Shown one piece after another: positions 47,113 to 59,664 of a stretch of 64,000 nt of DNA. The first letter of the stretch is position 1, and every line of letters begins with the position of its first letter. The notes under the pieces are model-generated. The model ran no database searches and was not told the DNA's origin. It was given only the letters and a program-made list of their open reading frames with translations. Source of the DNA: Whalleya microplaca (Eukaryota > Ascomycota > Sordariomycetes > Xylariales > Xylariaceae); the NCBI GenBank assembly GCA_022497155.1, contig MU385716.1, forward strand, positions 1,207,414 through 1,271,413. The letters run 5' to 3'. A program made the position numbers and the translations under genes.

Positions 47113-49638
47113 CTTCACTTTTCAAAATTGTTGTTTGTTGTAACTAAGCCATGAGATGACGATTCGATCCGATCCGTCCGAGTTATAGGAGCGGGAAGCA
47201 GGAGTAGGAGTAGGTTGCAGAGAAAGCGAAGCGAAGCGTATGATCGGCATTTTTAGTGGCGGGATAAAAAGCTTTACCAGAGAGAGAGAGAGAGAGTCTT
47301 AGTTTTAGGGAGAGTGTGGTGGTGGCGAGACAGACAGAAATTAAGAGAGACTGGACGCAAGCAGAGCGAGTGAGTGAGTGAGATACATGGAGCTGCCTAC
47401 ATTGAGCGGCGGAGATATAATTTCAGCGCCCACATTAGTTGCTAGTCGGTATGGTGGTGGTCTAGGTGGGTGGGTGGCTGGTTGCTTGATGCTACCTGTA
47501 TATATTCCTTGAATTAAGGCATTCATCCACACTTCGTTTCTGGCTTTGTTTGATATTGCAGAGCGTGTTGTGTTGCGACGTCTTGCGTTCTTCTAACTAG
47601 ACGGTGTAGGAAGCTAGCCCACGGACGCTACAAGTATAGAAATTGACTTGTTGTATAGGCACGCCTTGAGTTCATGATGACCTAAGGGGTAGAATTGGAG
47701 TATAGGGAATGGAGGCTGAGGCTTCTCGAGACTGCTTCTCATATGTTAAAGCGAGAATGGTAAAGCATTTATATCACATCAGATTTTATGAAATATTTAT
47801 TAGATTTACTATATTATATCAACTACGGCATGATTCACATCGAAGCGCACATAAACGTTTGATGGTGAGTATACCGTGAGCGTATCGACAATTCAGTCGC
47901 TCATAATTACTATCAATTCATCTGAGCTAGGGTTATAGGGGTAGATCTATTTACATTAGCTTGTTGTACATCGTTGATGCATTTTTAGCTGCTATATATG
48001 GGGAAGCCATGTAAGTTTTTTATAGAGTATCCTTGTAAACACATGCAGTTGACATTGCCTATACTATGATGGGTATTTATAGTCAGATTAACACGTGATA
48101 TGAATGATCTTACCTACCTAGTTTTAGTCTACAATAGATCTACCCTAAAGCTCTCAAGACACTTCTTTCATCAAGCACCCATTAAAGGTCAAGCTGTCTA
48201 TTATGTTTGAATAGATGAGGCGGCTTACTGGGAAATAGCGAAATAGGGGATTGGCGTGAAAGGGAGAAAATACGTGGATTGACATTCCTTTGCAAAGAAT
48301 TTACAGTGAAAGCTCGTATCCATAAGCAAATGGATATCTACCGAGCAAGGAAAGTTTCTCCTTAATCTATATTAAACGTGTTTGCTTACCTAAATCAACG
48401 GATTCCTTTTTTGCCTAATGCTCATCTCTTCTACAATTAATTGCTATGCCCTGGGAAATATGTCAAGAAAGCGAGATTAATGTACCGCAATGACTGAACC
48501 TCGTTTTCAATGCTGTGCTACTTCGCCTAGATTTTCAGTAGGGTTAGGGATCAAGCATCTGAATAGGGGGTTCCTTCGCCGCTCATATATCCTGATATTC
48601 GTGCCCCAAAGTGGAAATAAGCTTCGAGTGCCCATATTGTCTTGATGATGCGGCTGGCTTGGCCCCCATCTTACTACATACAGCGAAGGCCCGAGATGCC
48701 TGTTTGTCACCTCACCTCCCTGAAAGCCGCATCAGTTTGTACAAGGTTACTATTCTTTGGCGTGGCCGATTACCATCCGTTGTTTGTAGATACACGTAGT
48801 CAGTGACATGCTTGAGCTGACTGGTGTTCTCCTTGACGGAATCCTCGGAACTGAAAATATACCTACAGGTGTATGCAAATGCGCCTCCGTATCAAAGAAG
48901 TGCCACTTACAAAGCAACCACAAGGCGTACAGGTATTACATCAGCACGAGTTCTGCGAGGCTACTCTAGATTAACAGGATATATTACTCCGGTTTCCTCC
49001 GCTATCATTAGACATGAAGATTCCGAGCTTCGGCGCGACTACCTAGACATAGTTTTACAACAATCGAGAACTCCCAGCTTCGTAGATACCCTACAGCTTG
49101 CATACGAGACGATTTAACTCAATATCTAGTTTCATTGCTAATGTAAATCAAAATTTGTATGGTCCTAGCTATAAAATATCTGTGAGTTTCTATCAGTATT
49201 ACATAATCACATTTCAGGCTTTATTTATACTTCGATAAATAAGTAATTAGATTAAGGAGCTAGACTTAACAATGTAGGCTGTATCATAGCACAAATTGAC
49301 CTCTGGCTTCGAGTCGTGAACATAGCTGGCAACTAACATCTTACCTAGATAGAAGTATTCATAGATACAAGTGATATAATACAGTCAGCTTGTCTCGGGT
49401 TCCGAGGTCTACACAACAGTTTTGGCAAGCGCCAAAGCCCCATCCCACTGCATTAAAAGATATAAATAATCATACATAGTAGTCATCGTTGTGGAGGTAT
49501 CACTAAGTCAACTATGGTGTCGTCGCCCTGGCCTACGTAGCAACATGTGCGGGGCTTTATTCAATAGTCACGGAAGTTGCCAGTCACTCTATACCCAAAC
49601 CAATAACCACAACACTGATGCTAGTCGACTGAAAGAGG

Positions 49639-49646
49639 TATAAATA
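49639..49646 (+). promoter_or_regulatory. TATA box upstream of a short secreted frame
   Basis: TATAAATA lies 139 nt above the ATG at 49778 and is followed by a CT-rich leader (TCTCTCTCCCC), the same promoter layout seen before the cysteine-rich secreted protein gene. Confidence 0.5.
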
Positions 49647-49777
49647 TGTATCTCTCTCCCCTTCGTCTACCTACCATGGTTCGATTTCATCCACCGACGA
49701 TCCTGATCTCGATCTTGACCCATATTTCCTAAAACGACAAATCGATATTCTGCCTTCAGATCCTAATACACAAGAAA

Positions 49778-49903
49778 ATGCAGTTCCAATTCACATCTAT
49801 TATTATCGCCATTATGGCTGCGTTAGCTATTGCTGATCTCGCACCCACTACAAAGGCTCCTCCCCCGGTCACTACTGCTCCTCAGTTGGCAGAGCGTCAG
49901 TGA
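49778..49903 (+). CDS. Short secreted peptide or truncated gene (41 aa)
   Basis: The frame starts MQFQFTSIIIAIMAALAIAD, a good signal peptide, then a Thr/Pro-rich stretch (APTTKAPPPVTTAPQL) and ends AERQ followed by TGA. A TATA box and CT-rich leader sit upstream. The mature part would be only about 21 residues, so this may be a genuine short peptide or the intact 5' end of a broken gene. A GTCAGT donor overlaps the stop, and an AACAG acceptor at about 49951 would allow extension into a short CLSS-containing exon; I cannot choose between these. No family is recognised. Confidence 0.4.
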   Translation: MQFQFTSIIIAIMAALAIADLAPTTKAPPPVTTAPQLAERQ

Positions 49904-50412
49904 ATCTCCGGTGTTGATGTGCCGCTACATCGATCATACGCTTAAAACAGTGTGCTTGTCCTCGTAAGTTCATTCTTACGGTCATTGTTATTGCGAACCT
50001 TTAAGAAAATATGATGGCTAACTTGGGGCTATAGGTACAGTAAGTCATGACCCTTTAGCAAAAGATTATCCCTGTATATCTAATAGTTATTTAGCCCGTG
50101 TACACTAGTGTGAACAAATATACGAACAAATCTATTAACTTATCCGTGAGAAATACTTATTAGGGTTAAGCTCCGTAATACTGGTAATTTGAGTCGAGTA
50201 TAGGTATGGGATAAATGACCTTCAAATATCGAAACGTCAGAAGTTCGATATTAAAATGTCAAATACGTGTATATAACCTTCCAATTGCTTTTAGATGTGC
50301 TTCTTCGGAGGCTATAGAGGCTTTGCATAAAATAATGAATATATAGTCTTGACAATTGTCGTCTATGTCACACGGGGATTGGAGCTAAGACCCGTTGCCG
50401 AACCTTAGACTT

Positions 50413-50827
50413 TAGATTCAGATTCAGAACAGCAAGCACCCTCAGAGGCCCTAGAGAATTATTAACAAATTGGTATATTCCAAGCCCTGATCACAGCCCT
50501 TGTTACAGTCACCTGCCAAAGTCAAGCGTGTGGCATACATAGAATAGACAATTTGCAGTAGATAGAAGAAAACGCAAGGGATGATAGTGAAGGATAGAGT
50601 ACAGTGGTCACTGGGGCAGCTGAGATAGCAGCTAATGTGAATACTACAATGTGCCTCTCCACTGTTTTAAATAGCAATTTTAATGGTTAAAGGCGTGTAT
50701 CTCGAAATTTAGGAAGTCAGAGACTAATAGACTGTAACAAGGGCTGTGATCAGGGCTTGGAATATACCAATTTGCTAATAATTCTCTAGGGCCTCTGAGG
50801 GTGCTTGCTGTTCTGAATCTGAATCTA
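50413..50827. mobile_element. Inverted-repeat (MITE-like) element with TA target site
   Basis: Two 98-bp inverted arms (50413-50510 and 50730-50827) match at 97 of 98 positions; the only difference is A versus G in the TTARCAAATT segment. The outer ends read TA|GATTCAGATTC and GAATCTGAATC|TA, as expected for insertion at a TA dinucleotide by a Tc1/mariner-type transposase. The 219-bp centre has no open frame, so this is non-autonomous. The nearly identical arms point to a recent insertion or ongoing conversion between arms, and the element shows no sign of RIP. Confidence 0.8.
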
Positions 50828-53280
50828 GATCTCTATATAGACCTGCTGCCGCGGTACGTATTACTGGTACGTATCTTATCTGTTGCCGACGTAGCCGCCG
50901 TTAGGTGGCTATACCTTTTGTTAGGTAGTCATACATTCCAACAGTATCGAATAGCACCCAACAGCACCCAATATATGTACTCGTGCAGAATTCCTGCATC
51001 TCGTATAGCTTCCAACAGGTCTTGGCTTTAATCTCGTGTGACAAACCCAGCGTCGTAGAAGACTAGAATACCCAGCAGAAGTCACTGTCAGCTATCAGCG
51101 AAGCAGAGTTCGAGGCAAATGCCACAAATACCCGCAAAGGAACAAGTAGGTGTTAAGAGTGAAAATAAGGGAAAGTCGAATGCACCTTTGCCTCCACGTC
51201 CGATATCCACCCGGTGAAGAAAACAGTTAAAGTCAATTGAAGTCACCATAATCCACACAATCTAAGTACAGGGGGCCTTTTCAGGTTGGTGCCGGTGACT
51301 AAGTTATACGGCAGCAAGGATATGTCAGAAGAAGCAAACTTTTTTCTCCTGTTTATATATATGTGTGTGTAATTTATAATATGTAAGGGTTGAATCTCGA
51401 TTCCCAATGGTAGTGGAAGAATAGCGACCAAAAACATAAATGTGAGGTATTGGTGGAATATAAGGGGGAGGCGGGGCTATAGAAAAGTATGCCTTGATAA
51501 AACCAGACACAACTCGTCGATTATGATTCTCATGTCCCATTGATCTAATTACTCATCGTGGTAGACAGCCAAGTAAAGAGCCAAGGAGTCTACCTACTCT
51601 ATTCGTCTCGATCGGGCTAGATTATAACGAATTCTCAAGTATATTAGATAGTTGCAAGTGCAAAGTTTGCCATGAGAGCAGGCCTTGACGCACGCCACAT
51701 ATTATAATATAAATGATATTTGTCTCCTATCCTTGTTGCCTTCGACCAGCTACGGTAATATCATTCGTACACAAGGTATAGAGGAAATAAATTGCTGCGG
51801 GAGGGTGGATGACCTAGGATGAGGGTCTGGGCATATCCAATCGAGATGTTCTATATAGGAGGTGGTAAACTGTGGTGGAATTAAGCTCCAAATGCCGCTA
51901 GGGACTGGCGTGGGAAACCCTTATTACATAGCTTATAGCAAGGATGCCGATTCGCGAAGCTAACAACGCCAACAAATCAGATCTACACCTTTATGATCGA
52001 TTGATCTTCCATACTACTGGGTACCTAGCCGGCGGTATGGTATCCACTGCATAAACTTTCCTACAAGCCATTTCCAAGATGAAATGCCCTTCATGGTAGC
52101 GTTGAGTTTGTAAATTGGATCACACGGACTAACAGGAATGAACAATGGCCTTATGATATACATAACGGGCTAGTATAGGTAAGGTACATTGATGAGATAG
52201 CATAATTAGGAATTTGGTCTTTACTGGATATAGCAGCACTCCAGTACCTTTGAACAATCTGCTGAAGTCGACCTCAATGTAGAAGGTAGCAACGTTCCAA
52301 CCTTCTAGGATATAGAGTTGTACTGTTTTATGTGTTGCTCATTTACTCTATCATGCAATAAAATACTTAGAAATCAGACATCTCTTCACAATTACAAAAC
52401 ACCAGCGTGGACTACAACGCACTATTCGAAATTTCAGTTTTCAGGGCCTTTCAGGCTATAGCAGGACAAGATCACTACACAAACTAGTATATGGGACGAT
52501 GGAGTGCTAACACTATGAATCATAAGGATTGGCGCGTTGTTCATATCACTGACTAGAACAGTTCTACTGCCACTTAGTATCAGAGCCCGATAGTTGGGAC
52601 ATAGGTCAAGTGCCTTTTCGTCATCAGGGGCGGGTGTCAAGTGTATCTGAGAAAGCTCTTCTGACCATTATGTCTGTTTATCTTCCCTTCTCTACTTGCA
52701 AGTCTTGAAATGCACATGAAATTAGGTGTAGCCACCTATTACCTTGTTGTTTGCTTTATTCTCGCTAACCATCACAATATTCCCCTATGACGACGGTAGA
52801 GAGCTCTTATACTATTTTTGGTTGGGTTCTCTCTAGGCTATACAAGGTCACCCTAAGCTTAATGAGCTCACGAATGAGCTGGCAGTTCTCGTCTAATACC
52901 AAGCAGTTGGTATAACGATTATAATTAATATGCTCATATGCTGTTAGACAAGAACAAGATTGGTATATTAGTCTCTCATGTTAACACTATACTTTTTATA
53001 TTGTTATGTAGACAAACCATGAATAGGGTCAACTTTTGCATGTGAAAATGATATAATGCTCATTACCACCTATAGGTTAGGAATGCCTGTTATACACTAC
53101 CCAGGTACTATGTAGATAACGAGGGGTCCGCATCAACCCCACCATCAATTGATTTGACAACCAACTTCCCCTCCACATCCTCCACATGCTACCTGACCTG
53201 ATGAGCATCGAACACTCGAACAACTGCCCAACTCAACCTCACGGAAACTTGAAGCAGTACCTCAGGAATTATAGTTCACC

Positions 53281-54859
53281 ATGGCGACCGCCGACCCCTT
53301 TGACTCGGCGCTGTACGTATCCAACACCTCCTAGTCTGCCCTGCAATGCCTCTACGCATATCCTTCCTTCAGCTAGCTGTCCACCAGCTTCATCGTCATC
53401 GTGTCTATGTCCTGCAAAGACATGATGCCTAAAACAGCACACACACATATATACACACAAGAACGGACAGACACACATAGCAAAAACCAGCTAGCTAACA
53501 CGCCTCTCAAACCTTAGCGACCTCCTCCGGCGCCTGAACCCGAAGCACACGACGACGCACCTGAACTCCCTGATCACGCTCGCCCCCGACCTGACCGAGG
53601 ACCTCCTGTCGTCGGTGGACCAGCCGCTGGCGATCCGGCGGTGCAAGCAGACGGGGCGCGACTTCCTGCTGTGCGACTACAACCGCGACGGCGACAGCTA
53701 CCGGTCGCCCTGGAGCAACGAGTTCGACCCGCCGCTGGACGGCGAGGCCGCCGCCGCCGCCAGCGCCCCGACCGAGAAGGTCCGCCGCATGGAGGTCCGC
53801 GCCAACGAGGCCTTCGACGTCTACCGCGAGCTGTACTACGAGGGTGGCGTCAGTAGCGTGTACTTCTGGAACTTGGATGATGGGTTTGCGGGCGTGGTGC
53901 TGTTGAAGAAGGGTGAGTAGTAGTGCTGTGCTATGCTATGCAGTCGGTATTTGATTTGGTCCCCGGTCCCCTTCCACATCCCTTTCTCCATCCCTGGTGT
54001 TGTCTTGGTTGGTCGGGCATCGATCGTATTGTTGCGCTTCGGGGATCCTCAAATTCGATTTGGATTCGAGGCCAGCCTGTCTTGGGAGTACGATGGCGCG
54101 GCAGTAGGAACCCGTGGATCAGAGTTGGATATACGTTCAGCTTCGGCTAGCTACCGAGGATTGGAGTTGATGCTACACGGCTGCGAGAACTATTGGCAAG
54201 TTCGGTCTAGGCTGAGGTTACTCGAGATCTAAGACATTGGATCTAAGAACCCGTAACGGAAACGCCGTTATCCGGGCTACGGTCGGAGGATACAGATCTT
54301 GCATCTTTGATCTGAGACCAAAGGCGACGATTCCGAGACGCTGGAAAGTTAGTAGGAGGACAAGCGTCCTCGTAGCGTCGGCGATATATCGAGAGACCAC
54401 ATATACTACATCTATACGGCGTTTACGGGAGAAGACTACACTGCTAACATTCCTTCCCGAAATATAGTGGCCACACCCGGGAGCGCTAGCGAGGGGACCT
54501 GGGACTCGATCCACGTCTTCGAGGCCATCGATCGGGCGCGCTTCACACAGTACAATCTGACATCGACCGTCATTCTGTCTCTCTCTACTAACTCGAGCGC
54601 CCTGGGCGACATGGACTTATCCGGCAACATGACGCGGCAGATCGAGATCGAGCTGCCGGCAGAGAGCGATGAGCAGCAGATCGCCAACATCGGCAAGCTC
54701 GTCGAGGACATGGAGCTCAAGATGCGGAACTTACTACAGGAGGTGTACTTCGGCAAGGCCAAGGACGTCGTGGGCGACCTGAGGAGCCTCGGGAGCCTAA
54801 GCGAGGGCGCGAGGGACAGGGAGGCGCAGAAGGAGATCATCGGGAGCATGCGGCGATAG
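53281..54859 (+). CDS. cap2: F-actin-capping protein subunit beta
   Basis: Three exons (53281-53312, 53518-53912, 54468-54859) encode 272 aa, the expected length. With the alpha subunit it forms the heterodimer that caps barbed ends of actin filaments in cortical patches. Characteristic stretches are [39 protein letters not shown] and the segment from [10 protein letters not shown] to [27 protein letters not shown] and the amphipathic C-terminal region follow. The first exon is only 32 nt. Intron 1 is 205 nt with CA-rich microsatellite DNA. Intron 2 is 555 nt, by far the longest in this window. Exon 2 is extremely GC-rich at third positions. The same-strand neighbours are distant, so there is no sign of co-regulation. 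Confidence 0.97.
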
Positions 54860-57800
54860 ATTGGCGACGCGCGGACATCATAGTAACGACGTTTTTGGAA
54901 GATACGGATGATGAGAATGATGACAATAGTAGAACATCTCTCCCCCCAGCCATTTGCGGAATCGATGGCCCCTAGACTAAGATCCGTGCCATAGTTATGA
55001 GGCCAAGTTGCACAATGATAGTAGCAACAAATTTGGAAGATGACGACGCATAGTCGCGGGAAATATGTCTGAGACCTTATTTACATCATTACGTGAAGCT
55101 GGGACAAATCTAAGATTGGATGAGGATGACTTTTCGATATCTCCGTTAACTTGTAAGGCCACGAATCCCATAAAACCTGCCGTCTTCCTTCTCACGTGCC
55201 TTTCTTTTCTCTCGACCTTCGATATGGGGTAACCAGGTCGTCACCATCTGCGAGATTCGCTTTCCGGATCTCCTGACGTTCCCAGATGCTCACTTTGCGG
55301 GAATACTACTATAGGTACGGTATAATAATAAAGCTGCCTTCCTGTTCGAGTGATTCGGGGCTCAAGCGTGAGGGATAATCCTAACCTCTTCTCCCTGCCG
55401 GGGCTTCATTCCGGTTGCGCAGGAGTAACATTAGGGGAGATGCAGCGAAAAGTTTATATTAGCGAAACAAACGAAAAAAATTTCCGGATGTGCGATGATG
55501 AAAAAGTTGATTGATTAGTGGTACAGATTCCGTCTTGTTTCAGGAAGATCCTGACACCCAAGGTTGCTCTGCAGCTACTTTACAGGCAAGCAGGCGGATT
55601 GATATTGGACGGTCCACCGAATGACTTGCATACCCGGCGGTCCGTCCAAATACGGACTGTTCGCGGCTCAAAATAAGTAAAATAGGGGTCAAGTTTAATC
55701 CTTTTCATGTCAGATGAGGCGTTGGAACACTGCCACGTTTCTCCATCATTTCCCCTGCCCATAGATCCTGGAGTCTTCCTGGTCTACATATGTAATCATC
55801 CCAGTGACGATGGATAGGATTGACCGCCACTGGTACCCCAGGGAAACGATTTTGTTTTCTAGAAGGAGACCGGGATCACGGAATGGTTCTGACACTGCGG
55901 TCGTAGCCGCCGTTTCGCGTGGCTGGCAGGTTCCGTCAATTCTCTAACGGGCCTGGTAGTGGAGTTATGAAAGCGCGTACACATACATACATAGGAGGAG
56001 ATGAGATCTACCCCGAATGCATTGGTCGTAGGAGAGTCTGTTTTGTTTAAGAATTAGAGATAGGCAATAGGAGTATGCTTCGGCTTGAAAAGTGGAAAAC
56101 GGCAGATCTGGACTCGCCGAATATAGAAAGTCGTTGGCAACTTAGGAAAGGCTAACAACGACTAAGAACGCCTAGGCGTCGTGAGACATCTCGGAAGCTA
56201 ATGAAAGTGGCGGCACTATTTCATTCCCTCCCGCCGAAAAAAATTGTGACATTAGCCACTAGCTGTTGTTACGAGTCAGACTCGTGCATCATCGCTGTTA
56301 TCATCGTGAGAGGTAGGCTCCTGCTGAATATGAAATTTCATCAGGAGGTGCAAATCCCTAATATGCGCGGCCGGGGAGCTTATCCGGCGCAGGAGGAAAC
56401 GCAAATCGACTCTGCCTTGCGTGTCCAACAAGCCTTCGGAGAGGTCAACCAACTCCGAAGCTTGCATATTAATAAGTATCCCAGACGGCTGGTTAAGCGG
56501 CCATAGTGTACTACTACATAGACGTCCTTGCGTCGCCTCTCTAGCATGATAAGGAAGTCTTCCATGAGCAATAATAATGTTGGCCTGCTATTATGCGGCC
56601 TGTTTTGTATGTGGCAGGTTGAAGATCCCCGCGCCATGCCAACAGCTTAAAAAGCAAACAAAGGGCCTCAAGGCTCCCTTGGCTTGGATTACCTATTGGA
56701 TGGCTTGACAGTAACGTCAATGATGCGCGTTGGCTGCATGGAATCTTTCTAGAAGTTCAGCCCAACCCCTGGGCCTAGAATGCTGGGAATAGGATCCCTG
56801 AAGGGCTATGGGGGACCACGGTCTGCGGGATGACCAGTGAACGGGCTAAGGAAAGGATAGCCACTAGAAATCCTTCATTTTGACCAACGACGTTGGGGCT
56901 TTTTGGTGCCCCTGCTGCTAAAAATCTGGTAGATACGCATATGCAGCAACTGCTGATGTATCAGCTTGTCATCAGTAATGTTGCGCTGCAGAGGAGATTT
57001 TTCGGGTGAGGGGGAGTACACATATAATTAGCACGACGAATGACAACGACATCTGGAACATTGTGACCTTGCACGACAGAACGGTTTCGGTGCTCTGCTA
57101 TGTAGGATAAATCTTGGAAAGGATGGTGTCTCAATGGAATAACCCACATCCGCAGAAGGGTTCGGAGTGGTAGTTTCGCTATGAGCCTTGTGAGCATGGT
57201 GTCATCGTGTGTCATCCCACGCCGTGGTTGGTAATACAACAATATAAGTTGGACGACCACGGACGAGCACCGGGCGTGTGGTCATATTGGATCGGTGTGG
57301 GCTGGGGCGACTGTGAATGGCCAGAAATCTGGACGTAAGAACGCGTCGTAAGACACCGGTCTTCGAACTAATGAAAACAGACGCGGGAGGAAACTTGAAA
57401 TGGACGAAGTGGGAACTATTGGGATACTCCCGAGGTCGGCAGCGGTTGATGGATACCCAAGAATAGGAATGGCATCGTGGGTCCTGGCAGCGGATATGAA
57501 GCAGGGAGCGGGCACCTGAAGCGGATATCTGATACAGACAAAAATATGAGGGTCCAGGAACACCGATCTTGGGGGTGAAAAGAGATGGGACGAGACAGAG
57601 AACATCAGACGAAATCCCGGGGAGTATATTGGTGAATAATGGCGGTCTGCAATATGTCGAAACTTGATCTGTCGTAGGAGTGGATGGATGCCTCCATGCT
57701 AAGGCTTGATATGAGACTGATACATAGCTGACAGGACCCTCTCTCATCGGAATAGATGACCGAAAGGATACCGATGAACACCGATGAACAGACATGTATA

Positions 57801-59664
57801 GGACATGTATAACAGTAGACATGGTAGAAGCGTCGCTGTGCCATCTGTGCTATCATCTGTGCTATCATCTGCGTCTGGCAAACTGGGCACAAGAATGTAT
57901 CAGATGGAAAGGCTGTGCGTGTAAGGATCGAAGTTGAATAATAAAGAATAAAGTGCCTTGTGGTAGGTAAAGTTCTATGAGCGTTCTACGCCGTACAGAC
58001 TGTACATACATACCTTGACGTCTAACAGGTTGAGTTTCCATGATTGGATGGATGTGGTGCCTATATGTAATGAAAGTGCCTGTTTAGTAGGTATTATTAG
58101 TGGGCACGTACGCACGTACGCACGTACAGTACCGATTATACTTAGTACCATCCAGTAACCATTACGAGGTAGGAAAGATACCTCAGGTCACGCGCTGATC
58201 TAGGTGTAAGCACTAGGTACCCTAATTCCTATCTCCTTTCCAAATATTCGAATTTGGTGTAGGTTTGGCTACCTAACAACTTGTTACTCGTATGGGGATT
58301 TATACGGTGTCAGTCTGATTTCTCTACTATTACTTCAATTAGGACTTACTGCTACATGTAGGTAATAGCTAACATACTCAACCTAACTTGCCTACCTCAC
58401 GTAATTAAACATCAACCTTGAACCGCAACCTTCAACCTAGGTACGCTATGGAAGTTTTAAGTTACATTGCATACTTACTATAAATGCACACATATTTGAG
58501 AAACATCCGTCTTCAGGAATCACAGCAGAACCACACAGCCAGACAGCCGGAATACGACCACAGCGTACAGGATACGTAACTAGGTAACGCTAATGTATGA
58601 AGCAGGTAATCATAATTCTACTACCTCCTACTAGTACGCCCTTCATTATCCCAGCCTGGCGATCTCATGTGGACAAGGGGATGGGTTTTGCATCCATTAG
58701 CGGCTACTGCAATCACTGATGCATAAATGAACCACAAGGACCAGCCCGTTGGTCTCCACACATCTTCTCCTGATGCTCCATGCCCATCTCTGAATACTAC
58801 CTCTACCACAAGACTACAGAAGCTAGTAGTGGCGGCCTCCTCAGGCCATACCCAGCGGTGCCCAGTCTCTCCTCGCGTAGTCTATCTACTCGTAGGTAAA
58901 TTACTACTACTACTTCGTGTACACACACACACTCACACATACCTACATTACACACACACGCACATACCTACATACACAACCACACACACTCACATACCTA
59001 CCTTACCTACATACATACTAATTCCATCGTTGCTGAACTGGAACCCTATCTCTTGATTCCCCCCCCTTACCTACACTCCTTCTTGCAGCTTTTTATACAT
59101 AATCCAAGCCTCCCCTGCGTCACATTGGCACGCCTCGCATACGGCACGGCACTTTCTCCCGCACCGTTCGCTCGCTCGTGGCCTTTAGTTGGGTCGCACT
59201 GAACACAACTGAGCACTGAGCACTGGGCAAGCGGATAGCAAAAGGGTACAATACATTAGCTGCGCCTCGCTATATAGGGCTGCCAGTCTCGCTTGGATCG
59301 GTTTCTCCCTAATAGCGAAATGAGCAAATATTAGCCTTGCGCAGCTGACAATCTCTTGAAGAACGCTCTTTTGCTTTTTTGGGTTCCAAAGGGCAGGCTT
59401 GCCTTCGTACATACATACCATACATAACAGCTGCTTGTGCCGGTGCTCCTGTAGTCTGTTCTCGACTCCAAGTTCATAAGCGTTGAAGGTGGCGCATAAC
59501 AAACGAGAGCCTTGTCTGTTCACTTTTTGTTGCGCTTAGTTCGCGATCCCTCATCAGGTATCGAGCCCCGCGCTGCGCCGCGCAGCAAAGTCCGTCTCCT
59601 CTCTCTTTTCCCCCCTCCCTCTCCTGTAACCTCTGCAACCGCCCGGGTTGCAGCAGCGCGCGCG
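54860..59664. other. Gene-poor region, 4.8 kb
   Basis: No gene is supported. A 206-codon minus-strand frame at 57202-57822 has no recognisable domain and no codon bias. Short tandem duplications occur at about 57770-57815 and 57845-57875. CA/CCTA-rich microsatellites fill about 58920-59015. The last few hundred bases are CT-rich leader of the SDR gene. Confidence 0.5.
58920..59015 (+). repeat. CA/ACCTACAT-rich microsatellite tract
   Basis: Interspersed CA repeats and ATACCTACAT units make an almost G-free tract upstream of the SDR gene. Confidence 0.85.

Larger units (their letters stand above)
46770..53280. other. Gene-poor region, 6.5 kb
   Basis: This contains a 59-nt T run (47054-47112), GA microsatellites near 47280-47297 and 47365-47380, a possible 41-aa secreted peptide (49778) and an inverted-repeat element (50413-50827). 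No longer gene is supported. The frame at 48824-49117 has no ATG start and no recognised domain. Confidence 0.55.

Noticed and set aside
48824..49117. 97-codon plus-strand frame
   Set aside because: It starts at GTG rather than ATG, has no acceptor that would join it to a start exon and matches no family I know.
57202..57822. 206-codon minus-strand frame
   Set aside because: Long, but composition is unlike the real genes here, with many Ser/Arg/Cys codons, no recognisable motif and no supporting promoter or splice signals.
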